A DNA stretch of 64,000 nt from Stictocephala bisonia (Eukaryota; Arthropoda; Insecta; Hemiptera; Membracidae): the NCBI GenBank assembly GCA_035578905.1, contig JAQJVL010000612.1:310001-374000 (forward strand), read 5' to 3'. Shown in pieces: positions 1 to 12,203 of this stretch (within the stretch, counting starts at the first letter, position 1; every line of letters begins with the position of its first letter). The position numbers were made by a program, and so were the translations under genes. Under the pieces are notes generated by a model. It was not told where the DNA came from and made no database searches. It saw only the letters and a program-made list of their open reading frames with translations.

Positions 1-925
1 GTCGAAACAGCCCCTCAACGTATCATTGAGACCGATATACCCATTCATGAGGGGTCGAAACAGCCCCTCAACGTATCATTGAAACCGATATACCCATTCA
101 TGAGGGGTCAAAACAGCCCCTCAACGTATCATTGAAACTGATATACCCATTCATGAGGGGTCGAAACAGCCCCTCAACGTATCATTGAGACCGATATACC
201 CATTCATGAGGGGTCGAAACAGCCCCTCAACGTATCATTGAGACCGATATACCCATTCATGAGGGGTCGAAACAGCCCCTCAACGTATCATTGAAACCGA
301 TATACCCATTCATGAGGGGTCGAAACAGCCCCTCAACGTATCATTGAGACCGATATACCCATTCATGAGGGGTCGAAACAGCCCCTCAACGTATCATTGA
401 AACCGATATACCCATTCATGAGGGGTCAAAACAGCCCCTCAACGTATCATTGAAACTGATATACCCATTCATGAGGGGTCGAAACAGCCCCTCAACGTAT
501 CATTGAGACCGATATACCCATTCATGAGGGGTCGAAATAGCCCCTCAACGTATCATTGAGACCGATATACCCATTCATTAGGGGTCGAAACATCCCCTCA
601 ACGTATCATTGAGACCGATATACCCATTCATGAGGGGTCGAAACAGCCCCTCAACGTATAATTGAGACCGATATACCCATTTATGAGGGGTCGAAACAGC
701 CCCTCAACGTATCATTGAAACCGATATACCCATTCATGAGGGGTCGAAACAGCCCCTCAACGTATCATTGAGACCGATATACCCATTCATTAGGGGTCGA
801 AACAGCCCCTCAACGTATCATTGAGACCGATATACCCATTCATTAGGGGTCGAAACAGCCCCTCAACGTATCATTGAGACCGATATACCCATTCATGAGT
901 TGTCGAATCAGCTCCTCAACGTATC
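1..925. repeat. 53-bp minisatellite array, open at the left edge
   Basis: About 17.4 head-to-tail copies of a 53-bp unit are seen; the unit starts recur at 1, 54 and 107. Each unit holds a perfect 7-bp inverted repeat, TGAGGGG and CCCCTCA, separated by 9 bases, so either strand can form a small hairpin at every unit boundary. Variants mark single units: GAGACC or GAAACC in the middle, and GTCAAAAC in place of GTCGAAAC. Copies become degenerate in the last 40 bases and the array stops at about 925. The left end lies outside the window, so the true length is unknown. No reading frame of interest is present. Confidence 0.98.
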
Positions 926-930
926 TTTTT

Positions 931-1215
931 TCCATAACGGTAACATTGGCATTAGTTTAATTTAATAAATTATTTCAAACAGATGATAGAAAAACAACAC
1001 AAACGCTTCACCAATTTGGTTTTTATTGTGAAATGTTTAAAGTCATTTCTACTAACTCTGACATAATTGCACTACTTTGAATCCACTAAAATAGTCTTAT
1101 AGGGTTTTATAGACTATAAAACTGTTTTATCTAGGAGAACGGCAGCAGTTGATGTTATGACTTAAGAGGGTAATCAAAGCGTAGAGCAAGAAGGGCTGAC
1201 GGTGAGTAACTTGAT
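931..1215 (-). mobile_element. Truncated copy of the element also at 60541-61060
   Basis: Read on the minus strand, this stretch aligns by eye with 60545-60925: a block with CAGCCCTT and TGCT, then CTGCTGCCGTTCTCCTAGAT, then a segment with AAAGTAGTGCAAT, then an AT-rich run ending in ATGCCAAT and ACCGTTATG. The copy is cut at about 931, exactly where the 53-bp minisatellite begins, so the array either grew from inside the element or interrupted it. No coding capacity is visible. The family is probably a short non-autonomous element; its class is not established. Confidence 0.6.
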
Positions 1216-1724
1216 ATAAATTACCAAAAGAATGTTTAGCTCATTTATATGTAAACTAAATGTCATGGATGAATAGTGGGTATCATCTAAGTTATTTCCG
1301 GATAATCATATTTTTTTTAACAGACGCCCATATTTCAAATATTTTTCTATAAACTAATGTGACACCTACTATTATTTTCATTTTATTTGTTCGCATATAT
1401 TTTCCAAATCATACAAATTAAATTGATAATGGGACTTACGAGTACATTAGTATCAGACCTTTTACTGTTAGAACAAATAGGAACTGTACAATTATATGTC
1501 TAAGTAACATTGTCGGTAAAATAGTTCTAATACAGTAAGATAGGCATAAACAAGCACTAAAATGGAAAGTAAATGTTACAACGGAAGTAACGTTTGATTT
1601 GTCTAAGTTTCCGCCTTTTGCAGCCAGGGAGCGTGAATGTTCTAAATTTGTTGCCAAAACTGATTAACACTAATACAATTCGAGTCCACTAAGTTTACAA
1701 TGATGGTAACCGAAATGAAAGAGA
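1216..1724. other. AT-rich sequence without recognised features
   Basis: No long reading frame, tandem repeat or tRNA-like structure is seen here. The short minus-strand frame that crosses 1436-1657 has no recognisable motif and is best taken as chance. Confidence 0.5.
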
Positions 1725-1975
1725 TTTGTAAACAGAGAAGAAAGAAACAGATGTTGCATCCAATAGTGCGCTAAATGTGTGTCAAGTAGTTTCTTCTCCA
1801 GTTTGTCGTGGGGATGATAGATAGTCTATACTTCCATGTAGTCCCCAAGGATTAGTAATTATTACTATAGATTTATAAAGATGTACGTATTTGTAATCTA
1901 TTCAAAACTGCCACTGAGGCGTTCACTGCGACCGTGAGAAAGCGACCTCTGTTTCTTTCTTCTCTGTGATAGTGA
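1725..1975. repeat. Dispersed repeat, copy 1 (partner at 46233-46415)
   Basis: Several blocks recur in the same order and orientation at 46.2-46.4 kb: CATCCAATAGTGC, a TGTGTGTC segment, TAGTAATTATTAC, GTAATCTATT, and then a block close to GAGGCGTTTGCTGCGG followed by GAAAACGACCTGTGTTTCT. The copies differ by many substitutions and indels, so they are old. No coding capacity or terminal structure was found. Confidence 0.6.
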
Positions 1976-4900
1976 GAGGGGGGGTTCTCAACTACATAAC
2001 CGTCAGTCAATTCGCCAACATCTTTACCCGTATAATCTTCTGCCTGCTGAATCATCTACTCAGGGCCCAGCTGTCTGTCGTAGCCTAAGACTCAGAAGTG
2101 AAAGTGTAGAGTCAGAGGTCTCCCGACATCAATACTTGTATGTCAAAGTAGTAAACATTTGGAGGTAAACAAGTAAGTAATAACAAAAGTTAACGGTTGA
2201 TTAACTATCAGTCAGTGACATCACTATTGATTTAACTAACCGAATAGGGTAATATCTTCGGTTTATTTTTGTTGCGATTAAGAAATCTATGTATTTGTTA
2301 TATTCTTGATTCATTAAATTATACAATCTTATATCGAGAACTTAAACGACTCTCCTTCATTTCTCTACCCACGTCGTATATGTGTGGATTGTTTCAAATT
2401 TATTTGTCTATCATAACTTTTTCGGCAAACTTTCCACGTATTGGTCGTCGACGTGTGCTTACTTAGATTCGGTAAGACTTAATTTACTACGTCTCACCTT
2501 GTCGTATGGCTCTACTAATGGCGGTCATTTCGTTTCACAGAAAAATAAAAAAAAACGTGTTTCTATTTGAAGAATTCATTCCATAATAATGATGGTTATC
2601 TTCTGATAAGTAAAGAACTTTTCCAGTCGACGATGTGTTTTTTAAAAATTGAGTGTTTTTGTAATTTTTTACATATACGGCTTTAAAGTAATTTTTAACT
2701 TTTAATATCAACTTATCATCCACTAGATTGGACCTTTAATAATCATACAGTGTTTACTATAGCTCATTATAATAACAAACACGAACCGTATAGTTAAAGT
2801 GGAACAGATATTTTCGCCCACTTACGATAAACCTGTAGTATAGGCTATCTACTATTGGGCTATCAACTTTTCAGGGGTGACTGGGCGGTTTAGGAAACGG
2901 CCTTATTTAAAAAGTTAACGAAGTATAATCAAAGATATTAATTAAGACAATTTATCCGAACTTCATTACATATATTTGACAAAAACCATTGGAAATATGC
3001 TATACACCATAAGGTGAATTCAAAACCCAAATACATGAGGTTATTAACAATTTTTATTCCGAAAACTGACATAATGCACTTATCGTGCTTATGGTATAGA
3101 GTGAAGCGATGTGTCTCCAACCCAAACCGATGACTGTCAGTGACAGCATCACAAAGGCACACACTGGTGACTGGTTTAGAAAGTGCTGGAGTATGGTTAA
3201 GAGAAAGTTATGCAACAGCAAACTGCCGCTGGTCGAACGGCATAATCGGCTTCTACAATGGTAATCGTAGTGGATTTGGCAGTAATGACCAAACAACGTT
3301 ATGCATACGGCAATCATACAATTATGGTCAACTATCGACCTACTTCTTCTCTCCTCCTTCTTTTTCAAAGTTCCAAGAAAATGTCAATCATATGTTGAAT
3401 CATCAAATGTTCAAACGCCATATTTTACTCACGTATATATTTCATGTCAATGAATATGAAGAGCTGCTCCGCTGTAATCTGTGTATTAAAAAATAATGTG
3501 TTTTAATGTAAAACAGTTAATTACGTTCAAAATTCCAGTGATTATGCGTGAGGCAGTAGGGTGTTGTTTTATTTCATTTCAAACAGGGATCGAATGGTAT
3601 TCAACATTAAATTCATGGCCTTATGCTAACGACATCAGGGCAGTGTTTTGAATTATTAAATAGGTGGACAATTTAAACACTTGATAGAATGTGTTAATCA
3701 GTGTCTCTAAATGAAATTAATGTGGTGCCTAAATAAAATAGAAAAACAAGGTTCGCCATCCTCCATTGTTAGTTCAAGTATTTTATGGAAATGCGAAGCT
3801 GAGAAATTTTTGTGGTGTTTTCTAAATTGGAACTGTGAAAAAATCTCTTGCTTCCTTAAATACCAAACTTTATCTGATTGTTTTTATTTAGTTCAATATT
3901 ATCATTTTGTCTTTCATATGTGGCAAAACTGACTGAGCCGTAATGACCAAACGTTATACGACAACTGTAGACTGTACATATATGATATTTTATACATTAA
4001 TCTAAATTATGTTTTAATGATGCAGTTATCGTTGACATCCTGAATTTGCATATTTTTTTGTGAAATCATTAAATTGGCCAATGTACTTTAAAATCATTTA
4101 TTGACTTTCAAATATTCTTAAATATTACGTTATCAAATTTGAAATACAATTTTGATAAATATCCTACAATATCTATTAAAAATTATTAAATTACTAACTA
4201 TTAGACACTGATAATGAGTCTTAATTACGTTAAGAGAACGATCTGATGATAAAATGTAACTTCAAAATTTGTAGTATTTTCCAACGTAATGCAGTTAGTA
4301 GTATAATTGCAGGGGGCTATATGATACATCTCTCAAACTATTAAGTGAACTAAAAATATAATACAAAATTGTCTGACTTGAAGAACACGGTTAAGATATG
4401 CCATTGAATATTGAAGAAGAATTTGTATTAAATCCATTATATATAATTATGAAGATCTTAAAAAATAATATTTACAAAACCAAAACAATACACAATATAA
4501 AAAAAGTTTACAATTAAATGTTATCAATTAACATATAAATACTATACAATACAATTTTTTGACAAACTAACAACAAAATTTATTACAGTAAAAAATAAGT
4601 TGAAAAGACAAATAAAACATGTACAATTTTTTTTTTTTAATCTAAATTACTGTATTTTCATCAATGTAGTTTTAATGTTTGTTATACAAATAACACTGAT
4701 CCAACACATGTAAGGGTTTAATACCACCTATACGCAAGATTTATTATTTATTAATAATGTATTTTTTAAATAAATCCATAAGCGGTGCCTAATGTTAAAT
4801 ATAAAGTGTAGACTTCTGTTTATAATTTCTTGGAATTTTGGTCAACTGAAATGCAAATTATGTACAAGTGCACATTTTTATTGTGCCTCTCCTCAAGTTG

Positions 4901-6370
4901 GTAGGTGCATTCCCATTGGTCATTCCCAGTGTGTCTCTAGGAAGACAGTCAAGGGGTGGGGGATAGCCCCGCCGGCTGCCAGTGTTTCTCTGTTGTGCTC
5001 TGTGGACACAGGTTGTACAGGAGTTACGCGCGCTGTCCTGCCGTTACCGACACGACTTATCGACACAGGTAACTAATACACTTTATAGCTTAATTTGAAA
5101 AATCGATGGATTGTTATACAATTTAATCAATTAATATTACAATAACAGAATAAATTGCATAAATTTTTAACTATGGAATTTTTAAATTCTCAACCATATT
5201 TATATTCCAGACATTACAATTGTGACAACAATATTGTGAACAATTGTATGGCAATTAAATGTCATACCTTAATTTAAAAAATATTTTTTCTTAATTTTCA
5301 ACTTTTTTAATTTTCTTTAGTTCATCTGTAACAAATTATTTTAATTTTATTTATTTTATTTTGTTTTATTTTTTCACTAATAAATTTGTTTCGTATTATT
5401 TACTTTTTTAAATATCATAACTTATTAAATACATGTTTTTATGTTAAATATATTTTTTTACTTTTCTTTTCCTCCCCTTTTATTTTGGTACCTGATATTT
5501 AAAGCAATGCGAAATGTATATTTACTGAACGATTAAATTAAGCATTTAATGAAACTGTTTACTTCCACTGAAAACAATGGTTTGTTTACTTGATCTGACA
5601 ACATTAATTGTACACCTATACATATAATATGGCCACTTATTATTCATTCTAATATTTAACAACCAAAGACGTAAAGTATATGTTGCTGATTTCCAAACTT
5701 AATAAACGTAAAAGTATACAAATCTACCTATTGTGTGCTAGTAACCATTGTTTTATTTTTATATTGGCTCAAAATCTAAACGCGCTAATTTTCTGAATGC
5801 TTAATCTAAGTAAAAAATTTTAAAAATATAATAATTTTATTTTATTGTTACTGAATTATTCATCAATGAAATTGCGTTTACTACTGTTTTTTTTTCTCTT
5901 TGTGATGTTTTAAACTGCGATTGAAGAGTGCTGAATCGTTTCGCTCATTTCCCGATTTCTACCTACGTATCATGATTCATTCCCCGATTAATTAACATTT
6001 TAATGAAATGTTGACTTTACAATTCGGTGAGGTCTTATGTAAATGCGTTATTTCCTTTTGCGCTTCTTAAGAACCTATATTACAAATAAATATTAAACAA
6101 TATTTCCATTTTCATCGCATTAAAAACAGTTTAATGCAATTAATAAAATGTATGAATGAATTCATGATGTATCTTCGTCGTTTCATTACAAAAAGTGTAT
6201 TACCAAAACATATTTTTACTATGTAAGAATCGTGTTACATGAAAGTTTTCTATTTAATCAATTCAATTTTTTATATTTCTAGGTGTCAACATAAACTTTC
6301 AAAACTGTTAAAATGTTATATTTTCAAGATTCGTGATACAATACTTTTTAACTTTCCTCTCCAGTTCACA
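1976..6370. other. Long gene-free AT-rich stretch
   Basis: Mostly A/T-rich DNA with poly-T runs and no supported gene. An open frame at 3140-3496 (+, 118 codons) overlaps an equally open minus frame at 3054-3368 and has no recognised motif, so it is not called. The one compositional exception is a GC-richer island at 4880-5068, listed separately. Confidence 0.5.
4880..5068 (+). other. GC-rich island ending in a donor-like site; possible non-coding exon
   Basis: This 190-bp block is clearly richer in G and C, with CpGs such as GTTACGCGCG, than the AT-rich DNA on both sides. It ends in ACAG|GTAACT, a good match to an insect splice donor. The exon at 62714 starts only two bases before its ATG, so a 5' UTR exon must exist upstream. 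This island is one of several possible candidates, at a distance of about 57 kb. No TATA box or initiator was identified with confidence. It could equally be a degraded repeat. Confidence 0.2.
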
Positions 6371-6385
6371 AGGGCCTGTGCCCGT

Positions 6386-6408
6386 TAGTTCAGTTGGGAG
6401 TTCGAACC
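6386..6408 (+). other. tRNA-like A and B box motifs, nearly adjacent
   Basis: TAGTTCAGTTG fits the pol III A-box consensus (TRGYNNANNNG), and GTTCGAACC starting at 6400 fits the B box (GTTCRANNC). They start only 14 bases apart, against about 44 in a tRNA, so this is not a tRNA gene. It is most likely the collapsed head of a SINE; the SINE-like sequence at 6460-6735 follows in the same orientation. Confidence 0.3.
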
Positions 6409-6459
6409 TTGGAACTTAGCCACTGAGCTTACACGCCGGCACGGACCTATATCTTATAG

Positions 6460-6735
6460 TACTTACCACAGTCGGCACAGCTACTTGGGGAGAAAGGTCA
6501 TACGATCAGTCCTCTTAATACTGACATAGCTTCCGCTAAATGATTGCCATCGGCGTGGAAAAGACTAGATCGGTGGTTCGGACTCCACATAAAGCTATAG
6601 GTCCCGTGGTTGCCCGGGCTGTTGGGCTTCTAATAGATGGTTCTTTCTACTAATCTAAGACGAACTTGGTAAGTAACAAGACTGCAAAGTCATCCACACT
6701 CATCTTACAGTAGAGTAATTGTTCATATTTATCTT
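6460..6735 (+). mobile_element. SINE-like element, family T, internally deleted copy
   Basis: It aligns with the reverse complements of 55620-56060, 56140-56400 and 7195-7640: CAGTCGGCAC, then CAGCTACT, CCTCTTAATAC, GGTGGTTCGGA with TCCACATAAAGCTATAGG, then GGTTGCCCGGGCT, ending near ACAGTAGAG. About 130 bp between the AAAAGACT block and the T-arm-like block, present in the 55.6 and 7.2 kb copies, are missing here. The T-arm-like inverted repeat (GTGG...CCAC around TTCGGA) suggests a tRNA-related ancestry. It has no coding capacity. Confidence 0.6.
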
Positions 6736-7194
6736 AGAATACACACAAGTGGCATCGGCATATCAAATTTGAATAGTGATAATAACACCTAAAATAATTG
6801 AAAATTTGATAAAAATGTTAACTCCGTGATTCCTTTACTTTTCATTCTAAGGATAGTTCGGGCCTTGTTACCACTCACCTCCCACCTCTAGTATACACCC
6901 CTCTGCCTCGATACACTTTAATCACATTCGATGTCCCTATTCATCTTTTACTAAAACTACCCCCAAATCTTAATCAAAATAAGCGACGACTTTGTAAGCT
7001 TCTAATTTATTTACCATAGACACTTTTTTTATTTAATATAAATGGCGATATATATTTAATTTAGTGTGAATACTAATGTTTACACGAGTGTAGTACGACT
7101 GGTGTAGTCTAGTTACCACTTGAGGTCAACTATATTGAGAAAGAATATAACTCAGAGGCTAGGAAAACGGAGTGGTCTTTAATTAATTGTAAAA

Positions 7195-7640
7195 TCCAAA
7201 CCAGATAATTCATTACTATTCATTATTCATCATTAGTTAGATCGTAGAGATATGGGTGAATGAGTGAGATGAGTATAGATGAACGAGTGTAGTCATTGTT
7301 ACTAACTAAAGTAAACCGTTCCTTGTAAATAGGCATGTATTAATAGCCCCCCAGCTAGGAAAATAAGGGAGCTACAGATTTACATGGAATCTGAACCACG
7401 TAGTATAGGTCTGATATTCAGCTAAGTTACAAGATATATACTCAGTTCTCTTTCCCACACAACATCTGAACCCTGACTACCACCCGACAAGAACGCCCAA
7501 GACTTCTCTAGTGATGTTTACATCGATACCAACCATTGAATGGACGCCTTGTTAGTATGAAGAGGGCCGAGAATAGAACCTTTCGCCTACAATCTCAACA
7601 ATACTTTGTCCCTAAAGTAGCTGAAGTTTATAGTAACACA
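7195..7640 (-). mobile_element. SINE-like element, family T, long copy
   Basis: On the minus strand it runs from a CAGCTACT block through CTTCATACTAACAAGGCG, TCAGGGTTCAGAT, GAGAACTGAGTAT, CGTGGTTCAGATTCCATG and AACAATGACTACACTCG to the shared 3' tail containing CATATCTCTACGATC. Order and orientation match the copies near 55.6-56.4 kb. The preserved T-arm-like segment suggests tRNA ancestry. The 3' tail block is the same one seen in the tRNA-headed SINE at 62154-62422. Confidence 0.65.
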
Positions 7641-8072
7641 GTAAAATCAAAACAGTGAATAATTTAAATCTCTAATGTGTTGCGATATTAAATAATGTGC
7701 GATATTCTTGTGAATTAGGTGGAAAGTCCGTGTTTTACCTCTGTAAGAGCCGTATGTGTGTGTATAAACAATCTGATGTCCACGTAATTGTTTTTTACTA
7801 AATTATTAATTTTATTATTTTTTTTTTTTTTTATTATTATTAATTGTAACTGGTTGATTATACACAAATTAGTCTCGGCAGTTGTGAGTATAGTAGACTT
7901 AAGACTTTACCAATGCAGCCACTACAGTTAAGTCCAATATCGTTGTCTTCCTAAACAAGCATAAGGAGATACCGGCTTCTTAGGAGATAGTGCGCTATAG
8001 TACAGGGAAAAGGAGACGGAGATCGCTTTTTATGGCCGCAGCGAACGCCTCAATGGCAATTAATTATAATAG
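7641..8072. other. Gene-free sequence between two elements
   Basis: AT-rich, with a long T run at about 7809-7832 and a moderately GC-richer stretch at 7900-8060 without recognisable motif. No gene is supported. Confidence 0.5.
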
Positions 8073-8634
8073 ACTAGCTGTACCCGCCCGCTTCGCCGGT
8101 CATAATATTGAGTTTTGATTGTATTATTGAAATGTGCAGCAACCTTTCAGTTTACACAGTATCCAATTTACAACAGCTGATGTTTTGTGTAGTTTACTAC
8201 TGTACTCAATTATTTTTAATTTTGAAAGTTTTGCCTACCACAATTTTATTTTATTTGTTTTTATTTAACAGCTGTTAATCAAATAAATCAATCAATTAAT
8301 ATAGCTTCACAAGAAATCAAAACATAAAAATATAAACATTTTAAAAAATTAACACATGGTTTAGTTTAATTTTGACATATTTAAAACCCACAGCTGATAT
8401 TCTTTTTATATTTGACTTATTATACCTTCATGCATCCTGCTATTTTATTAACATTGAAACTTTAGAAGTCCAAGGGACGGAGCCCTGAGGGATTAAAGAA
8501 ACGGGAACAGGACAGAAACCTTCCCTGGGGTATATAGAACAACTTCCCCAAGTTTCATGGCGATCGGCTGGACGGTTTGGTAGCGCATAAAGGACAGACA
8601 AACAAACATACATTGGATTTTATAGATATAGATA
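8073..8634 (+). mobile_element. Short dispersed element of the ACTAGCTGTACCCG family, copy 1
   Basis: The 5' end (ACTAGCTGTACCCGCCCGCT and onward to ATAATATTGAGTTT) and the 3' end (AGTTTCATGGCGATCGG, then a TTTGGTAGCGCATAAA block and a TATAGATATAGATA tail) are both repeated at 43391-43974 in the same order. Length is about 560 bp against about 580 bp for the other copy, so these look like complete non-autonomous units. Interiors are AT-rich and diverged. The simple-repeat tail and the absence of terminal inverted repeats fit a non-LTR or SINE-like element; the class is inferred. Confidence 0.6.
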
Positions 8635-10117
8635 ACATCTGAAGTATAATTATTGAGTTTATCTTTGAGTATTTGCGAGGAATAAAGCGAGGACTGGCAA
8701 GGTGCTGGTCCTGCCATCCGCATGGCAAACCAGAGAAAAGACCACTCGACACTCATTCAGCGCACTATTGGATGCGACCTCTCTGGCTGTGATCAGGCTT
8801 GAAAATGAATATGTGTTAAATATGAATGATACGAAAAATGCATTTGTTTGTTTTTTTGGTTCTACTGTAAGCTGTATTATCAGTTCTCGGTCAAGGTCGG
8901 TCTATCACTTAATTACTTAATACTGATGATGACCATTAAGTGGACACATATCGAACGAATAATATTAAACTTATTATTTTTCATCTCTTGTCCCCAAACT
9001 ACTTGTCTACTAGTAACTGTATTACAACACTAAACCACGATATATATAAAATCACTTCAAGCGGATTCCTTCTTCGTCTGTCCTGCATATACAAAACCAA
9101 AACACCCTTCTTAATTTGCATTTTATTTATTGAATGTTAGTACCTTTGAGACACTAATCTAATACGAAAATTTCAAAATTAAAACCAATCACATGTTGTT
9201 GTCTAAATATATGATTGACTGTTTGATGCTGTGGGGATTCACTCTGTGACTCTAAACGGTGAACGATGTAACACACTTCCGATAGTTATTTTACCTAAAT
9301 TTTTGTACTTCTTAAAGTATTTCTTTTCACTTAAACATTACATACGGGGATTTCAATATTTTAAGTCAGAATAATGGTAAAACCAACATTAAACAAATCA
9401 AAATAAATGAACACGATTGCAATCAAATTAACTGATTTACCCTAAACATTGTTATACTTTTATTTAAAAAGAAAAATTATGAAAAAAATAAGCAGCTTGC
9501 AAAAACTTTTTAAGTGGCGTTGAGATACTATTGCTTTAGTAAAATAAGTCAAAAGTTCAGTTGGTACTAGTTATTTAAACATAAATTATGCCTTACAATT
9601 TGTAGAGACTTAAAAACACACTTGTTGACACATGTAGATGCAGAGGAAAATGATATAATTCTGGTGTTACATTTTGATAAATGTAAATTAATTACATATA
9701 TTTGCACTAAAAGACCCTGTAATAAAACGTTGCGGACGTGGTAAGAAAAATATTTTTTGTCGTTTGGTAAATGCTCTTTTGTTTTCTTACCTCTAAATCC
9801 ACACGTTGTTGACCTTCACACAGAGGTGCCGAAAAACTTAACACTTACTCGTTAGCATGTACGTCATTTCTACCAACCTATTTCCACTTCAGGGATAAAA
9901 ATGTGGATGCTTTACATATAATACAATATTCAAATTAGTTGCTTCAGTGTTCACGTCATTTGGTCATGCTTTTAATGTTTTACCTACGTTTATATTCAAA
10001 TAAAACATTTTTTCGAAACTAATATGAATCTTCATTTTTTTCTTTTACATAAACTGAATCATTTAACGACAAGTGACACCTCTTTGTGACGTTAATTAGA
10101 TTAAAATTATCGTTTTC
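8635..10117. other. Gene-free stretch
   Basis: Small overlapping frames on both strands around 8493-9140 do not resemble any known family. A slightly GC-richer segment at 8670-8800 shows no splice or promoter structure that I can support. The remainder is AT-rich. Confidence 0.5.
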
Positions 10118-10283
10118 CAAACTGCCTTGCCACCGCTGGGAAGTCGATGGCCCTGAAGGAGACATACAGTCTTCCTGTCAATGGACCAAACCATGTTGTT
10201 CTATTTCAACTGCACGGTTCGTGTTTATTATTAGTGTATAATGATTTATAGTGAATACTATGATTATTAAGGTCCATTCTAAT
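10118..10283 (+). repeat. Dispersed repeat family D, partial copy
   Basis: GCCACCGCTGGG, TTTCAACTGCACGGTTCGTG, a TAGTGAATAC block and TATGATTATTAAGGTCC recur in order at 41805-41950 and 50625-50770. This copy stops where a GGGTTGCCATACGTCC end begins at about 10287, which resembles the terminus of the TIR element at 22166-22985. Confidence 0.55.
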
Positions 10284-11837
10284 TGGGGTTGCCATACGTC
10301 CGTATTTTGTACGGACGGTTTATATTATACCAACTTGTTATGCGGAAATAGTTGTGTATACAGCATAGAAGTATAAAACCATTCTTGTAGAAAACGTTAT
10401 TGTAAATATAACAACGTCATTTGATATGTTCTAAACGAACTGTTGTAATTGTTGTACAGCAAAACAAATACCTCAAGAGTGCGCGAAAGACAGCATTTTC
10501 ATTTCGAAATTTGTATTTTACTTTCTCCTATATACGTTAGCATAGAGGAAGTATTGTGATCGTTCAAAAAAATTCAAAAGTTAGTCTAAAAATCCATTTT
10601 AGGGTCCTCTGAACCCAAAAAATGGCCTTTTCGGGAAAAAATGTTTGTGTCTGTGTGTATGTGCGTTCGCTGGAGACCATCGATTAATTAATGCAGATAG
10701 GATGAAATAATTTTTATGAATTTTGGTTTCTGGTTTAGCCAATATCTCCAGACCATTTTTCACTTTTTTAAATTTTAGTTTTTTAGTGAATTTTAGTGAA
10801 ACGATTTTGATTAAATTTTCAGGAAAGATGTGAATTATAATTTTAGTAAAAACGCATGTCTCTAACTTCACCAGTTTTTGAGATATGGCAGAAAAACATA
10901 TTTGGAAAGTTTTTATTTTTTAGTATTTAATATGGGGGACAGTTTGTACCAATTCTTTGGAAGTATTTATTTGGTTTGTTTTGAAATGTGAAATATCAAA
11001 TATAATAGTATTTAAAAATTGGGTAAGGCTTCTAGTTTCCAACTTACTTTTATTCTTACTTAAAATGGGAGGAAGTATTCCTAAAACAAATTCGATGTTT
11101 TCGACAAAAGTGAACTTTACCAACTTTTGTGAGGAAACGATAGTATATAACGGAAAAGTGTATATGATTCTTTCTGTACAGAACTTAACTGTGAATATCA
11201 ATATTTCATTTAGTTTGGATGTTATCTAAACTAAATATATAACAGCTTCGGTAAAATACATTCCTTAACTATGCAAACAGGTAAGCGTTTCTCGTCAGCC
11301 ATTTTGAATTTGTCTAGGTTTTGAAAGGCAAAATTAGCATTTTATATAACTTTTGCTTAAAGAAAGTGGTTGTAAATATTGTGTAAGGTTTTAAGTTTCT
11401 AGCCTATTTTAATTATACTTATAAATGGGATGAAATATTCCAAAAAAATCACATGTTTTCACAAAACTCAAATTTATTGACTTTTTGTAAGGAAATTGTA
11501 GAATATAACGGAAAAATGTATATGACACTTTTTGTACACAATTTAATTATCAATATAAATATATTATTTAATTTTATATAAACTAAATATTACAGCGTCA
11601 GAAAAACAAAAAACTCCTCTGTGCAAACAAGTAGGCCTAAACGTTTTCTCATCAGCCATTTTGAATTTTGTCTAGGTTAACTAAGGGCAAAATAACATTT
11701 TATATCATTTTTGCTAACAGAAAAGTGATGTAAATAGTATGTAAGGTTTTAAGTTACTAGCTTCTTTTAATCATAATTAAATGGGAGGAACTACTCCAAA
11801 AAAACTATCATGTTTTCAACAAAACTCAAATTTATTT

Positions 11838-12203
11838 ATTTTTTATTTATTTCAACGGTCATAACAATTTTCACAAACATATATAATTCTACAATAACAA
11901 ATGACAAGATGCAGCTGATAATTTCATTTTCACTAATACATACTTTACAAAATATTACATCTTAACCATATTACATCTAATAAAATTAATAAAAATGTAT
12001 TGTATGACAAATTACATACTACAATAAATAGAAAATAGAGTATACTAACAGCTAACTCTAGAAACAAGATGCAGTAAGCAAGGAAGTATATATAACAGTT
12101 CGTGGCATGCAATAAATCAATGTGTACACGCAAATATTTACAAGATAATTACCAAAGGAAACAATGTGAAGTACAATTAACTTCACGTGAAATAATAATT
12201 GTA
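11838..12203 (-). mobile_element. Probable 5'-truncated LINE 3' tail
   Basis: This A/T-rich segment interrupts a long-satellite unit just after the ACTCAAATTTATT anchor. On the minus strand it ends in an AAATAAATAAAAAATAAATA-type tail, as non-LTR retrotransposon 3' ends often do. No coding remnant was identified. It runs directly into the 22-bp minisatellite at 12204. Identification rests on position and tail composition only. Confidence 0.35.

Noticed and set aside
3054..3496. Overlapping open frames on both strands (104 and 118 codons) as a possible gene
   Set aside because: No recognised domain, no supporting splice or promoter structure, and equal openness of both strands points to chance.
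4792..5076. 94-codon + frame with several cysteines as a secreted peptide gene
   Set aside because: No signal peptide or regular cysteine pattern; the GC-rich part fits better as a possible UTR exon or decayed repeat.
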